Assembly: GCF_016808335.1 (NCBI RefSeq)
Contig: NC_053139.1
Coordinates: 20,336,782 to 20,400,781 of the forward strand
Direction of reading: 5' to 3'
DNA from: Panicum virgatum
Taxonomy: Eukaryota; Streptophyta; Magnoliopsida; Poales; Poaceae
Length of the DNA stretch: 64,000 bases
Positions 1 through 10,652 of this stretch are shown here, one piece after another. Position 1 is the stretch's first letter; the number at the start of each line of letters is the position of its first letter. The position numbers were made by a program, and so were the translations under genes. Under the pieces are notes generated by a model. That model searched no databases and was not told where the DNA came from. It saw only the letters and a program-made list of their open reading frames with translations.

Positions 1-331
1 AAGTTGTAAATTTCATCGTGAATTGAATGTCGAGTTGCATGGTACTGATGATGATTGTGAGTTATTGGCTCGATATAATACAAGACGCGACTTCGCGAGA
101 TAGTTCACGAAGCATTGGTCAAAAGATCTCATGATGAGTAGTATGTATTAGGTAGCTAGCATGTAGTTTAATCTGTATTTTAATTTGGACCTTCTAATTT
201 ATTATGTTGTGTAATTTAAGCACGTTATGTGATGGATTTTTTGACCTTTTACATTTTAATGTTTAATTCCTAGAAATGGCTTTGCAACATTATGCATGCT
301 TAATTATGTAAATTTTATTGTGTGAAATTTG
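1..331. other. AT-rich flank before the CACTA element
   Basis: No gene is supported here. The first 120 bases contain a short open stretch that could be the decayed 3' end of a transposase-like ORF, followed by AT-rich DNA up to the CACTA terminus at 332. I could not assign it to a family. Confidence 0.3.
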
Positions 332-740
332 CACTACAAGAAATGTGGTGGTCTATGACGAAAATTTTATGATATTGTAAAATAGCGTCACAATTGCACA
401 TAATTCATGGCAATTTTCAGATTTTCATCATGAATTTTAAGGTATGGGCCTTAAGCCCAAAACTTAGTAATGTTTTACTGAATTCATCATAATTGAGCCC
501 ACAAAATATGATGTTTTAACATTAATGTCATATAAATCGTCATAGTTATTTTAACTATATATTTTGACATTCATCATTTTTATTCAAGTTTTTTCTTCTC
601 TTATTTGATGTTTATGTGGCAGCCTAGTCAGCGCACACCTGGTCGCCCGAGTGGGGCCCACTTGCGAGCCATGTCAGCGCACCACATGAACTTTCGAGTG
701 GGGCCCACTTGCGCAGAAGAACTGTTAACCAAAAATATTC

Positions 741-822
741 TGGCTGGGATGCGCCTGCGGGGATCAAACCTGCGACCAGCGCCATGGAAATGAAAGCACT
801 TAACCACCACGCCACTTGCCTG
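741..822 (-). repeat. tRNA-like segment with A-box and B-box inside the CACTA element
   Basis: On the minus strand the segment carries an A-box-like TGGCGTGGTGG (about 805-815) and a B-box-like GGTTTGATCC (about 760-770), spaced as in a tRNA gene. The acceptor stem does not pair and no discriminator or terminator is evident, so it is a tRNA-derived repeat, not a functional tRNA. It may belong to the CACTA internal sequence or be a degraded SINE head. Confidence 0.45.
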
Positions 823-929
823 TTTGTGTCTACATGGTGAACTTTTTATTTTTGTACTTCTTTTGCATGTGATACACTAGATAAACTGGCACATCTCGGC
901 ATCCCAGTTCCTCCGCCGCTGCATCCCGC

Positions 930-1300
930 GTCACCGGTGCCGCCGCCGAGGCTGCTCCCCTCCGGCGCGCCCTCCCCTCCGCGGTTCCTCCCCTGCGCAG
1001 CCTTCTACTCCGCCTCCTCCCCTGCAGCGAGGCCCGCCACTGCTGCATCCTGCAGCACCGGTGCCGCTGGTGAGGCTCCTCCCCTCCAGTGCACCCTCCC
1101 CTCCGCGGCTCCTCCCCTCCGGCGTAGCCTCCCCTCCGCGGTTCCTCCCATACGGGGCAGCCCCCCGCTGCGTCTCCCCTCCGGCGCGGCCCGCCGACGC
1201 GGTTCCTCCCTTCGGGGGCGACCCTCCACTGCGTCTTCTCCCCTCCGGCGAGGCCCGCTGCCACGACTCCTCTCCTCCAGTGCGGAGGCCTTCTATAGCT
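930..1300. repeat. GC-rich imperfect tandem repeat (CCTCCCCTCCGGCG-type)
   Basis: About 370 bases of C-rich sequence built from degenerate repeats of CTCCCCTCCGGCG with CGGTTCCTCCC variants. It is open in several frames on both strands only because of composition. It contrasts sharply with the AT-rich DNA around it and may have been captured or amplified within the CACTA element. Confidence 0.5.
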
Positions 1301-1407
1301 CCTCCCTGCCTCATTTGTCCACTTCTTCCTCGCTTGACTATGTTGATTGTAGTTTTTGGATTCAAGCAGAATTGTTAATTGGGATTTTTTATGCAATGCT
1401 TGACTAG

Positions 1408-2372
1408 ATGAATCGAAGTTGGGTGCATGGTAAATTATTTTCCCCTGAATACATGGATGGTGTCAAACAATTTATGAGCTTTATTCAAGGGAAATTCAGT
1501 GACAATGTTGAAATTCTATGCCCCTGCAGTAGATGCCTTAACCAGAAGTACCTAGCTCAGGCTCTTGTGAAGAAACACATACGAATGAATGGCATGGACA
1601 ATAGTTATACTTGATGGATTCATCATGGAGAGCATTTTATTGTGGAAGTTATTGAGCATGTTCCTGCTGCTGATGTGCATGGCAGTCATAATTGGTCCAC
1701 AGATGGAATAGGTGTGACAAAGGAGGACATCAGTAGTGTTGATCTTTTTAGGAGACCTACATACTGCTGCAGCAGCACAGGAAGATAGAGAGGTGCGCCT
1801 CCGACAATGTATGGCCAACAGTGCTAGGCTTTGGGAACTTGGAATTTTTGGTTTTTCCAGCATATTTCCAAATAATAGTGCCAATGCTGTAAACAAAAAA
1901 AATGCAAAGCATAGAGATAATGAAGACTCTGGATCTGAGTATGATCCTTCACAGGATGATACTAGTGAAGGAGATTTGATTGGTGATGACAATGCTAAGG
2001 TGCTCATTCCTCCATCTTGTTAAGCCCTAACTTGTTTGCTTCCTAATGCAATATAGCCCTAACTTGTTTGATTTGATTGAGTATGATCACACTTGTTTGC
2101 TTCCTAAGGAGAAGGCTCTCCGCTGCACTACCAAACAAATTTCAAAAGTATCTGCTGGAGTCAGGTTTCGGTCTCGTAAGAGGATTTATGCGGAACAAGC
2201 TCCTACTAGAGTTACAAGGTTAAAGTCAAGCAACACCCAGCCTGATACAAATGTGACATCAAGTAATATCCATGTGCCACCTCCATCCAGGCCTAATTAT
2301 AGCACCCAAGCTGCTTGGAAGGCAAGTTCTATTGCCATATTTCTTATTACCATTCTTTGTTTAATTACATGA
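1408..2372 (+). pseudogene. CACTA transposase 5' part (transposase-associated domain and linker)
   Basis: The first 60 or so residues match the N-terminal transposase-associated domain of plant CACTA proteins: an M-N-R-S-W-V start, a conserved EYMDGVKQF segment and a CPCSRC zinc-binding-like cysteine motif. A TGA at about 1612 precedes the family's W-x-x-H-G-E segment, which continues in frame after it. Further blocks at 1736-2023 (acidic, low complexity) and 2046-2372 are likely later exons or linker, but their family assignment is weak. The stop and missing joins show the gene is dead. Confidence 0.65.
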
Positions 2373-2466
2373 TTACAGTCTGACTTGTCAATATTTTTAA
2401 GATGATGGGCCTGCTCAGCGACCTGACAGCATTGCAGACTAGGCTCACTTTTATGCAAAGGGTTTC

Positions 2467-2532
2467 ATGGATAACTATACGCTTTGGACCAAGCACGGTG
2501 AACCTAGAGTACTGATGCAAGAAGGTAAAGGA

Positions 2533-2570
<38 letters not shown>

Positions 2571-3360
2571 CGACGACGACGACAACATTGCAGACTGGGC
2601 TCACTTATATGAAGCAGGTGCCTTTGAAGATGAACCACCTGACGAACTAGGTCAGGTTTTAGTCGATGCACGGAGAGACAGTGAAATTTTGAAGGAGACA
2701 AAGAAGTTTGAGATGATTTTGGAGGATCACAAAAAAATATTATACCCAAATTGCAAGCAGGGGATTAAAAAGTTGGGTACCACACTGGAAATGCTGGAAT
2801 GGAAGGCAGCCAATGGTGTTACCGATAAGGGGTTTGAGGAGCTACTAGGAATTGTAAAGAACATACTTCCAGAGGGGGATGAACTGCCCTCTACAACATA
2901 CGAAGCAAAAAATGTTGTTTGCCCTCTTGGATTGGAGGTACAAAAAATTCACACATGTCCTAACAATTGTATTCTCTATCGTGGTGATGAATATGAGAAA
3001 TTGAATACTTGTCCTGTCTGTGATGCAAAATGGTACAAGATCAGACAAAATGATCCTGGTGATGTCGATGGGGAGCCCACCAAGAAAAAAGTTTCCACTT
3101 TTTCAGAAACAAATCGAATGCTAAGTTGATGTGGTGGCATAAAGAAGAGCGTAAGCAAGATCAGATGCTGAGACACCCTGCGGATGGGTCATAGTGGAGA
3201 AACGTGGATAGAGAATTCCCAGATTTTGATAACAACCCAAGGAACATAAGGTTTGGTTTAAGTATGGACGGAACGAATCCGTTCGGCGAGTGGGGCAGCA
3301 GTCACAGTACATGGTCTGCGACCCTCTATATGTTCAACCTTCCTTCTTCGCTATGCGTGA
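2467..3360 (+). pseudogene. TNP2-type (Transposase_21) CACTA transposase fragment
   Basis: The reading frame contains the TNP2 signature: a CPNNCILYRG segment, then CPVCDAKWYK (together a Cys-rich putative zinc-binding region), followed after a one-base frame change near 3125 by HKEERKQDQMLRHPADGS and the catalytic-region motif GLSMDGTNPFGEW. In-frame breaks include a TAG just after HPADGS near 3190. A run of aspartates encoded by GAT/GAC triplets (about 2534-2583) precedes the conserved part. Length is well short of the roughly 1000-residue intact family, so this is a truncated remnant. Confidence 0.8.
2534..2583 (+). repeat. GAT/GAC trinucleotide microsatellite
   Basis: A run of about sixteen GAT triplets drifting to GAC at its 3' end, encoding a poly-aspartate tract in the transposase frame. 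Probably replication-slippage expansion; no functional role is supported. Confidence 0.8.
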
Positions 3361-3390
3361 ATGTTGACGCTCCATAACGACTCATTTCAA

Positions 3391-3892
3391 GCGTCATCTT
3401 GAGCCTAAAAAATCATGAAAATAAAGTCTCATACCTGCTTATGTTATCCAGAAAGAGCCAATTGAAAATATTACTATATTGGAATTTAGGCAGAATTACA
3501 GGTAAAACAGGCTTAAAGCTTCAAGATACAAACCCGACCATCAGAGCAAGCTATCAGCTCCTGCATAGGCACATAAAAGATGAGCGTCAACACTAGTGGT
3601 AGGAGTTATTGCTAACAAATTGCACAAAGTGTTGGTGTACATTTGTGTGCAGGATGCTTATGCTTGGAAATGAGAAGAGAATGCATCCCATAAGCAAGGT
3701 GACACGTCATCGATCCGAGGCAACACCCTCTCGACGAATCAGATGCGTTCATGAGGATCCATAGGGGCTTGGAATCGAGTGCGTGTGTGTGGGAAATCAT
3801 TGGTGGATCGCCGATGATTTGCAGTAAGTCACACCGACATCCTCCAAGTGTTCGAGGAAATGTTGTACAAGGGTTTTCTTCGCTAAGGCGAT
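3391..3892. other. Unassigned region after CACTA coding remnants
   Basis: No convincing coding sequence. Short ORFs lack recognisable motifs. Likely remaining CACTA or LTR-retrotransposon DNA. Confidence 0.3.
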
Positions 3893-4318
3893 GAATTTTG
3901 CTAACGCTTGTCTTTGTTAAGTATCAAGATTAGTTCTTCTTGTCCCTTGTTAGTAGTTCCTTGTTATTTTGTTCAAGTTAATCTTATCTTGTTAATTAGC
4001 TTTTGTTAGGGATGAGTTAAAAAGAAAATCAAAACAAAAATTAGTCTAATGGTGCATGTGTTAGCTAGATTTAATTCCAGTATTTCTAGTTTTTGTTTTT
4101 ATGTGAACTAAATATTGTTTCTCGAGTTCTTGAGGTTATACTCTGAGGCGATTTTTCTCTGAATTTTGCTAACGCTTGTCTTTGTTAAGTATCAAGATTA
4201 GTTCTTCTTGTCCCTTGTTAGTAGTTCCTTGTTATTTTGTTCAAGTTAATCTTATCTTGTTAATTAGCTTTTGTTAGGGATCGAGTTCTTGAGGTTATAC
4301 TCTGAGGCGATTTTTCTC
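3893..4318. repeat. 120-bp direct duplication with partial second block
   Basis: A 120-bp block beginning GAATTTTGCTAACGC occurs at 3893-4012 and again, nearly identical, at 4161-4280. A second block beginning TCGAGTTCTTGAGG lies at 4121-4158 and recurs at 4281-4318. The first pair of blocks is separated by about 108 bp, whereas in the second pair they abut. This looks like a local duplication with loss of the spacer. Confidence 0.85.
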
Positions 4319-4718
4319 GGATCGGGTTTTGTATGTTTTGTGCGAGTGGGCGAGTTTCGTGTGTGCTTTTCACCGTTTTGCTTCCGCGAGTGTATTTTGA
4401 CTTTGATGAGTGAGTATTACTAGTGCCGATAGCCGTCCTGAGCTATGCGGTACTGATATTCACTGTTTGAGGTGTGTCGGCTGCTTTAGGGACTTTTTCT
4501 CTCGTTTTTCGAAATTGGATTTGAGGCTCCCATTCCCACACCCCCCCTCTGGTCGCCTCTTCGGTCCTTCACTACTATAACTAGGGTTTTGGCGAAGCCA
4601 CCAACATGAATATAGACGTGCTAAACGAGTAAAGGTTTTGGTTTGGATGTGGTTGATCAAAGTTTACAAATAATGGAGATCAGCTATTTATAGCCTAACC
4701 TTAAACCTCCCTTGCCGA
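4319..4718. other. LTR-like tail, unclassified
   Basis: The stretch ending near 4570 (C-rich run followed by CTGGTCGCCTCTTCGGTCC) resembles the 3' terminus of grass LTRs, but no matching 5' terminus or target duplication was found. No gene is visible. Confidence 0.3.
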
Positions 4719-4766
4719 TACGGTGAAATTATACTTTTTTTTTGAGATCTACGGTGAAATTATACT
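4719..4766 (-). mobile_element. Ultrashort retroposition scar (17-bp TSD around 14 bp)
   Basis: TACGGTGAAATTATACT occurs at 4719-4735 and again at 4750-4766. The 14 bases between are eight T followed by GAGATC. This is the structure expected of an extremely 5'-truncated LINE or SINE inserted in minus orientation: poly(A) tail, a few bases of 3' end, and a long target-site duplication. Confidence 0.6.
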
Positions 4767-4849
4767 TGCGAAACAAGAAACAAACATGCCTAAGCAAATG
4801 ACACAAAATCTAAATGATAACTTGCCAGCTCCTTCTTTAGCTCCATCAG

Positions 4850-7800
4850 TTGTGACGCCCATCCTGGCCCAAAGGCCGAATGTCTTCATTTTTCTTTCTG
4901 ATCCAGCGTCGGCAATTCTCCATTGGCCGCTTGCCAAATAGATTGACACATGACAAAAAATGGTGTCAACACAGTCGAGCCTTGCCAAACCACAATTGAG
5001 AGCCAATCACCGAATACCACGTCAAAGAGGAGAGTCGGGGAGGCCATGGGTTGACCTGGGTGGTCGGTTGAGCCCATTTGAGCTCTAACCACCCCGAACT
5101 TCCTCTAACAGCTTGTCTTGATGGCCCATATGTCTAATCCATGTGAGTGGCTTCTTGTCTTTATTCAGATGACCTGCAGGTGAGCCCTTTGATCCATGTG
5201 AGCCTGAATTTCGCGCTCTTATTGGTCGACATGTTTTTACCTTGGATCAATAGGTGTTTGCAACCTGCATTTTAGCTCAATTTCCAACATTGCATATTTT
5301 CTAGAGGTGTAGTTGGTTTTGGTATTATTTTGGATATGGATGCGTGTACGAGATGCAAACTCTCATGATTTTCTTGTCAAATTGAAGCTTGAAAACGGTC
5401 TTTATCGAGCATCAATACTTGCTTCAATCTTGAGGAGATGTCCATCCATATACTTCTTGTGGGCATGAATTTCATCTGCATTGTGCCTTCCCACATTGAA
5501 GCATGCAAACAAGCCTTGAGATATGAAACCATGTATACCCTTGAGCCTTGAGCTAATTTTGCAGCAAAACGGTGTGGCATGATCCAAGACACGATGTTTT
5601 GACGAATTGGAGCGCTACACATGTCATAACATGGATTAGAGAGCCCACCAGAGCAAGAAACCGACATATATAATAAAAGGACAGGCCAATGACAAGTGGG
5701 CTCAGAGCTCAGCCCACATGACAAAGGGGAAGGTCGGTGGCCCCACTGGCCAGTCGGCCGACCACCCTGGTCGACCGATGGCCCAATGGGTCCTACCGCC
5801 TTCAGGTTCCACATGGCATTCCCTCATTGGTTGTTGATGTCGGTTTAGGGAGTCTTGGCTGTAGCTTACCCCGTGGCTCCCTCCTATAAATACAAGAGGG
5901 GGTGCAAATGAGAATACACAACACATACCTCTTCTCTTCCTTTGGAGCTTGAAGATCTTCATCCTAGATGCTTTAGGCAGCCTAGGAGTGTAGGAGATTA
6001 GGAAGAGAGTGAGGAGTCAGGGAAAGTGTCGAGTTTGATGGCACTCTTCTCCGCTGTACCTCGACGGATGCTTATTCGGTTATAAGTGATGGGGACATGG
6101 GGTCCCGATCTTCCGTCAGGTTCTGGATAACTATCGTTGTGTTCGGAGAGCGACACACCGGTCCGGCTTCAGATCAACAAGATCCGACCCTGCAATCTTA
6201 GCACCACAACTCCTCTGGTTATAAACGGTGTCACAACCCGATTGACCTTGCCACGAATGCTAATCCCTGCAAACGCAACAAAGAACACAAGCAAGAACTC
6301 GAAAGAACACAGCTCAATTGTAGTGACTCTGCAGATGAATAATTAATCTCACAAGTTGGGGTCTCACAAACCGATCTAGTGGCGAACTATTCTTGACAGA
6401 ATAACTTAAGCAAAACCCAAACCCTAACAAAGGTGTGGCGGCTTCTAATAAACTCCCTAGGGTCATGCAAGACCCCTTGGACGCACCCCTAATGGGCTCC
6501 AACACGATACAAGGCCCAAAGACCGAAAGACGGCGTCGCAACGCCGGGACAGAAACTGGACGTCAACTTCCTCGGACGATTCCTGTCGAGTCCTAATGAA
6601 TTTGGTCCTGAAACAAGTATAATTGGAAGCGTCTTGAAATTATCTTTCCAGCCATATAAAGAACGTCTAAATCCGACTCCATTTGCAACCTGGGAGTCCA
6701 TTTTAGTACTGACTGCTTTTGGACTCCGAATCAGATTCGAAGTTGAATCGGTTTGGGCCTCCACCTTGGCTGGGGCGCCCTTGCTGGTCTCCTAAGGTGG
6801 TGGCCAAGGGGGAAGACATCGAAGAGATTCTTTTGTATGTTCTCCACCTCCCTGGATCGTGCTCCAACTTGGGCCAGGATCCCAAACGTGAATATTAGGC
6901 CCATGACAACGACGTAGCTCCCGGCAGAAACAATGGTGGAATGTCTTGATGATTTGAAGACCTTGCCGATGAGATATTGAGGTTGAACCAGATTTATTTG
7001 AAAGATTATCAAATAAATTTTCCACCAAGAGCTCATGGACCTCAATCGCACTCCGGATGACTGAGTTATTATGTTCGCAATGATTCACTATCAGTCTGCC
7101 GACGAACCAAAAGTTCGACTTTATATTTGTGCCTACAATCAAAGATTGACATGTACAAGTGGAACCAAGTGAATTGTACCAAAAATCATTATGCAAATAT
7201 AGGAACGAGCTCACTTTGTATTTAACTATCATGGTCATATCCATAGGTGTCATGTCCTCATCAATAAGTGTTTGAGATTTTCTTATTTAGAATTAGAGTT
7301 TAGTTGCAAGTTATTTCTTCTGCCTTTTATTGAATTGAGTGTATGCTTAGAGTAGCATTTGACCCTAGTAACCCTCCATGTTCGGTTCTAGAATAGAGCA
7401 TTTATTGCCGGAACAATTGGCTTGTTTAAGCCAGGGAAAACTAGTAGCTCGAAGTTTAAGGCGAAGTTATTCAAGATCTTAGAAAGTCCTCTATCCTATC
7501 CCCCCTACACAAGTGTGTATCCTTGGATGAGCCTGAACCCGTAGATAGTGTACTCATGTTCCTCAGTGGATACGATACCCTGTAATACACCTGGGTGAAA
7601 AATACAGTGGTATCCGTGCACTTGCGGATTTTATTCATGATGTTACAAAATACCAACAGTGAGCAACTATCCAATAGCATACATGGTGGAAAACAATTAT
7701 CTTTCATCATCCAACAATATTGATCATCATCATCATGTTCTACTTCTTACTTTATGTGGTAAAAGGGTCAATCAGTCTCATTGGCTGCGAGAAGCGGATG

Positions 7801-9027
7801 ATTCGAATTGAGTTTCTGAACCTTGCAAGGCAAACCTAAACACACGCATGGGAACCGAGTCACCTATACGACCTTTCCATTCAATTCTCGCTTCACGGGA
7901 CAGGCCAATCGCCCTCGACTACAAGAGCCTCACGCCACGGTACAGCGCCGGGTCGTGACCACTCTTGCACTTGCATGTGGCCTCATGTGAACTAAATTTA
8001 AAGACGGTGGGGAGTATGTTCCAGCCTCAGTGCAATCCAATACTTAAGCTTACCGATTACCATATTCTCGGCATGTGGTTAGTACATTCAAACGCTTAAC
8101 CACCACTACCACACACTGCGGCCTTAGCATCTTTTCACTAAACAGAAGGGGCATCTACATCGTACCATATCCCCGCCCATAGACCTTATAGTTGTAGTAT
8201 GCGGTAGACATTCAACTAGCTCCTATAAGCTCCCGAGTGACAGGAAATCACTCAAAGCCATCTAGCGAACGTAAGAACTAGTATCCATAACATGAGAACC
8301 TAGGTTCATGCAACTGAGATTTCAATAAACTCCTATAACTTAAAAGCACAAGTAAATAGAAGTAATAAGTTGCATAAAGTTAAAAGTAATATGTCATGCT
8401 TCGGGACTTGCCTCCCTAAGCAAAGTTAGCCTTGGGCTCTTTCAAACTTTGGTTCGGGTCTTCAAAAACTTCAGTTAGATTTACTTGTGCTTCTCGTTGC
8501 TCATTCTCGGACTCGGGCACTAGCTCGTACGTTCCGTCGGCGAGAGTAGTCGTATCTATATGAAATGCACATGCATGAGTTGATGTGATACTAACAAAAC
8601 TTACATTAATTCACTACGGAGTTGTAATCCAACACAACCCAAGTTAAGTGGTTACACATCTTATCTTCACTTTGCTGGGAAATCGTTTATCGAGTATTAT
8701 CAAACACAATTTACTTCATAAAAGAACTAGGGGTAGTTTTCAAAACCTTACAAAACCATGCAACTCAAAGCACTTTAATACTCACTAGCCAAACATGTAT
8801 ATATCAAAAATAGAGTCTCTCACATCCTCTGGTCAAGATATTTTTACACAAGTTGCACAAATTAGCCAATAATCAACTGTATAAAATTCAACCAATTTCA
8901 TCGAGCAGATTATATATGAAAAATAAAGTAAGCAGCTAGAAAAAAGATCAATTTGTATAGAGCAAACTATGCAATTACTGTTAGTGAAATTTTAACTAAG
9001 GGTTGATAATCCAATGGTGAGACTACT
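4850..9027. mobile_element. LTR-retrotransposon-derived DNA, unclassified
   Basis: No intact coding region. Several stretches look like LTR or untranslated retrotransposon sequence: a TATAAATA box at 5885-5892 followed by a leader-like region, a start-like TGTCACAACCC at 6229, and a terminus-like ACAAAATACCAACA ending near 7658. The short ORFs here show no reverse transcriptase, integrase or gag motif. I could not pair LTRs or find target duplications, so element boundaries remain open. Confidence 0.4.
5885..5892 (+). promoter_or_regulatory. TATA box, probably of an LTR promoter
   Basis: CTCCTATAAATACAAG is a strong plant-type TATA element, with an A-rich, C/T-rich leader about 30-60 bases downstream. 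Its setting in retrotransposon-like DNA suggests an LTR promoter. Confidence 0.4.
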
Positions 9028-10652
9028 GTAAATTTTGAGTTAAATACACCAGCGGCCCTTGAACTTATCCTCAGGTGCCAATTAGGTCCACAAACTTGTA
9101 AAATCGAAATCTGGCACCCTAAACTTGTTAAGTTGTGCCACTTAGGTCCATACCTCTTGACAATGCGCCACGTGGCATGAATTTTTGCAAAATAAACCCT
9201 CTAAAATTGCTATCTTCTACCTTCACCCTCTCCCTCCCATTCTCTCTCTTTCTCTCTCTCCCCACGCCTCCCCTGCTTCTTCGGAGCTCGCCGCCCCCCT
9301 GCCTCCTCGCATTCCACTGGAGCTCGCGGCCGCCGCGGACGCCACTGCCCCCCGGAGCTCGTGGCCGCCACCCCTGGAGCTCACGGACTCCGCACTCGCC
9401 GCCTCCCCTGGAGTTCGCAGCCTCCGCGACCGCCCCCCTGCCTCGCCGCTCCATGGCGGCGGCACGATCTTGCCCCCCCTCGGCTGTCCATGGCGGGAGC
9501 CGCCGCCAAGATGGAACTCGCAGGCCACGTTCGTGCGGCGACAGAGCTCGCGGGTCTCGCCCGCACGGCTGCGGAGGAGGTCGCCAAGCTTCCCCACACT
9601 CTAGCCTTCCACCTCGCCCGCCCGCCCGTCTCAGCTGCCATGAGCGAGCGCCAGGCCTCCCTCCTCCGCCCCCTCCCCTCGCGACTAGCTCCACGCCAAC
9701 ACAGCCCCTCTTCGGGCTGCCGCCGCGCGCGCCCTGGCTCGGCACTAGCGGGGTCCTGCTCCATGAGCCGCGTGACCTCGCCGTCACGCGCGCACAGGGC
9801 GGCCTCCTGCTCCGCCCGACCCGCCTCGGCGTCCTTGAGCATCGCGGGCGCTGGCGGAGGAGGTCGCGGCACCCACATGCACCGCGGCGGCATCCGGCGT
9901 GGTGGGGCTGGGTGCGAGGGCGGCGGATGGCAGCGAGCGGCGGAGCAGAGCCAGATTCGGTCACCGTCGTGAGAGAGAGAGAGGAGGAGGAGGAGGAGGA
10001 GGGAGCGAGGCCCCGCCACGCCCGCCCAGCCGCCGCTCCCGCGGCCCACGAACTCCTCCTCCCTCCCTTGCTCGGTCCCCTGCGCCCTGCGTTTGCCGCG
10101 CCCGCCCAGCCGCCGCTCGCGTCGGACGCCGCTCCCGCCACCCGCGCGGATTCGGCGTGTTGGGGCCGGGTGCGGGGGTGGTGGATGGCAGCAAGTGGCA
10201 GAGCAGAGCCAGATCCGGTCGCCGCCGTCGTGAGAGAGAGGAGGAGGAGGGAGCGAGGCCCCGCCGCCACTCCGCGCAGGGGACCGAGCAAGGGAGGGAG
10301 GAGGAGTGCGCCGTGGAGGAGAGGGAGCGAGGAGGGACGGCGTGGCAAGGCGGGGAGGAGGGGTTCGCGCCAGCCGCTCGCCGGCGGTGGGGGCGCGCCG
10401 ACCTTGCCGGCGGTGTGGCGGAAGGGGCGAGGAAGGCGCGCGTGTGGCCGATGGGGGAGGGGGCGTGGTGAGGGGAGGGGAAAGAAAAGAAGGGCTTCTT
10501 TGCATATATTCATACCCCTTTAGGGGTTATGGACCTAAGTGGCACAACTTAACAAGTTCAGGGTGTCAGATTTTGATTTTGCAAGTTCGTGGACCTAAGT
10601 GGCACCTGAGGACAAGTTCGAGGGCCGCTGGTGTATTTAACTCGTAAATTTT
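9028..10652. mobile_element. Non-autonomous MULE (Pack-MULE-like) with 9-bp TSD
   Basis: GTAAATTTT flanks the element on both sides (9028-9036 and 10644-10652), a perfect 9-bp target duplication diagnostic of Mutator-like transposition. The terminal inverted repeats run 9037-9152 and 10529-10643, start GAGTTAAATACACC and are about 90% identical by eye. The 1.38-kb interior is extremely GC-rich against an AT-rich flank and has no transposase. Long ORFs exist on both strands (about 460 codons each), which reflects composition. Grass Pack-MULEs preferentially carry GC-rich 5' gene pieces, so a captured host gene fragment is possible; no parent gene is recognised. Confidence 0.85.
9896..10250. 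repeat. Internal direct duplication in the MULE cargo
   Basis: A block of about 95 bp beginning GGCGTGGTGGGGCTGGG near 9896 recurs near 10158 with moderate divergence, each copy ending in a GAGAGAGAGGAGG purine run. The offset is about 262 bp. The duplication lies inside the GC-rich cargo and suggests it was built from, or rearranged after, a repeated source sequence. Confidence 0.6.

Larger units (their letters stand above)
332..3390 (+). mobile_element. CACTA (En/Spm-type) DNA transposon, decayed, right end not found
   Basis: The sequence CACTACAAGAAA at 332-343 is the canonical terminal motif of grass CACTA elements, followed by a subterminal AT-rich region. Inside, on the same strand, are a transposase-associated domain (from 1408) and a TNP2-type transposase region (2467-3360), both interrupted by stops and frameshifts. 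No matching CTTGTAGTG terminus was found downstream, so the right end is deleted or lies under later insertions; the end given is the last recognisable coding sequence. CACTA elements move by cut and paste using TNP2-like transposases; this copy cannot be autonomous. Confidence 0.8.

Noticed and set aside
741..822. A functional tRNA gene
   Set aside because: No pairing acceptor stem and no complete cloverleaf; only box-like motifs remain.
9128..10523. 460-codon ORFs on both strands of the GC-rich MULE interior
   Set aside because: Overlapping long ORFs on both strands are expected in very GC-rich DNA; the translations are low complexity (Pro, Arg, Ala, Gly) with no domain. They were treated as transposon cargo.
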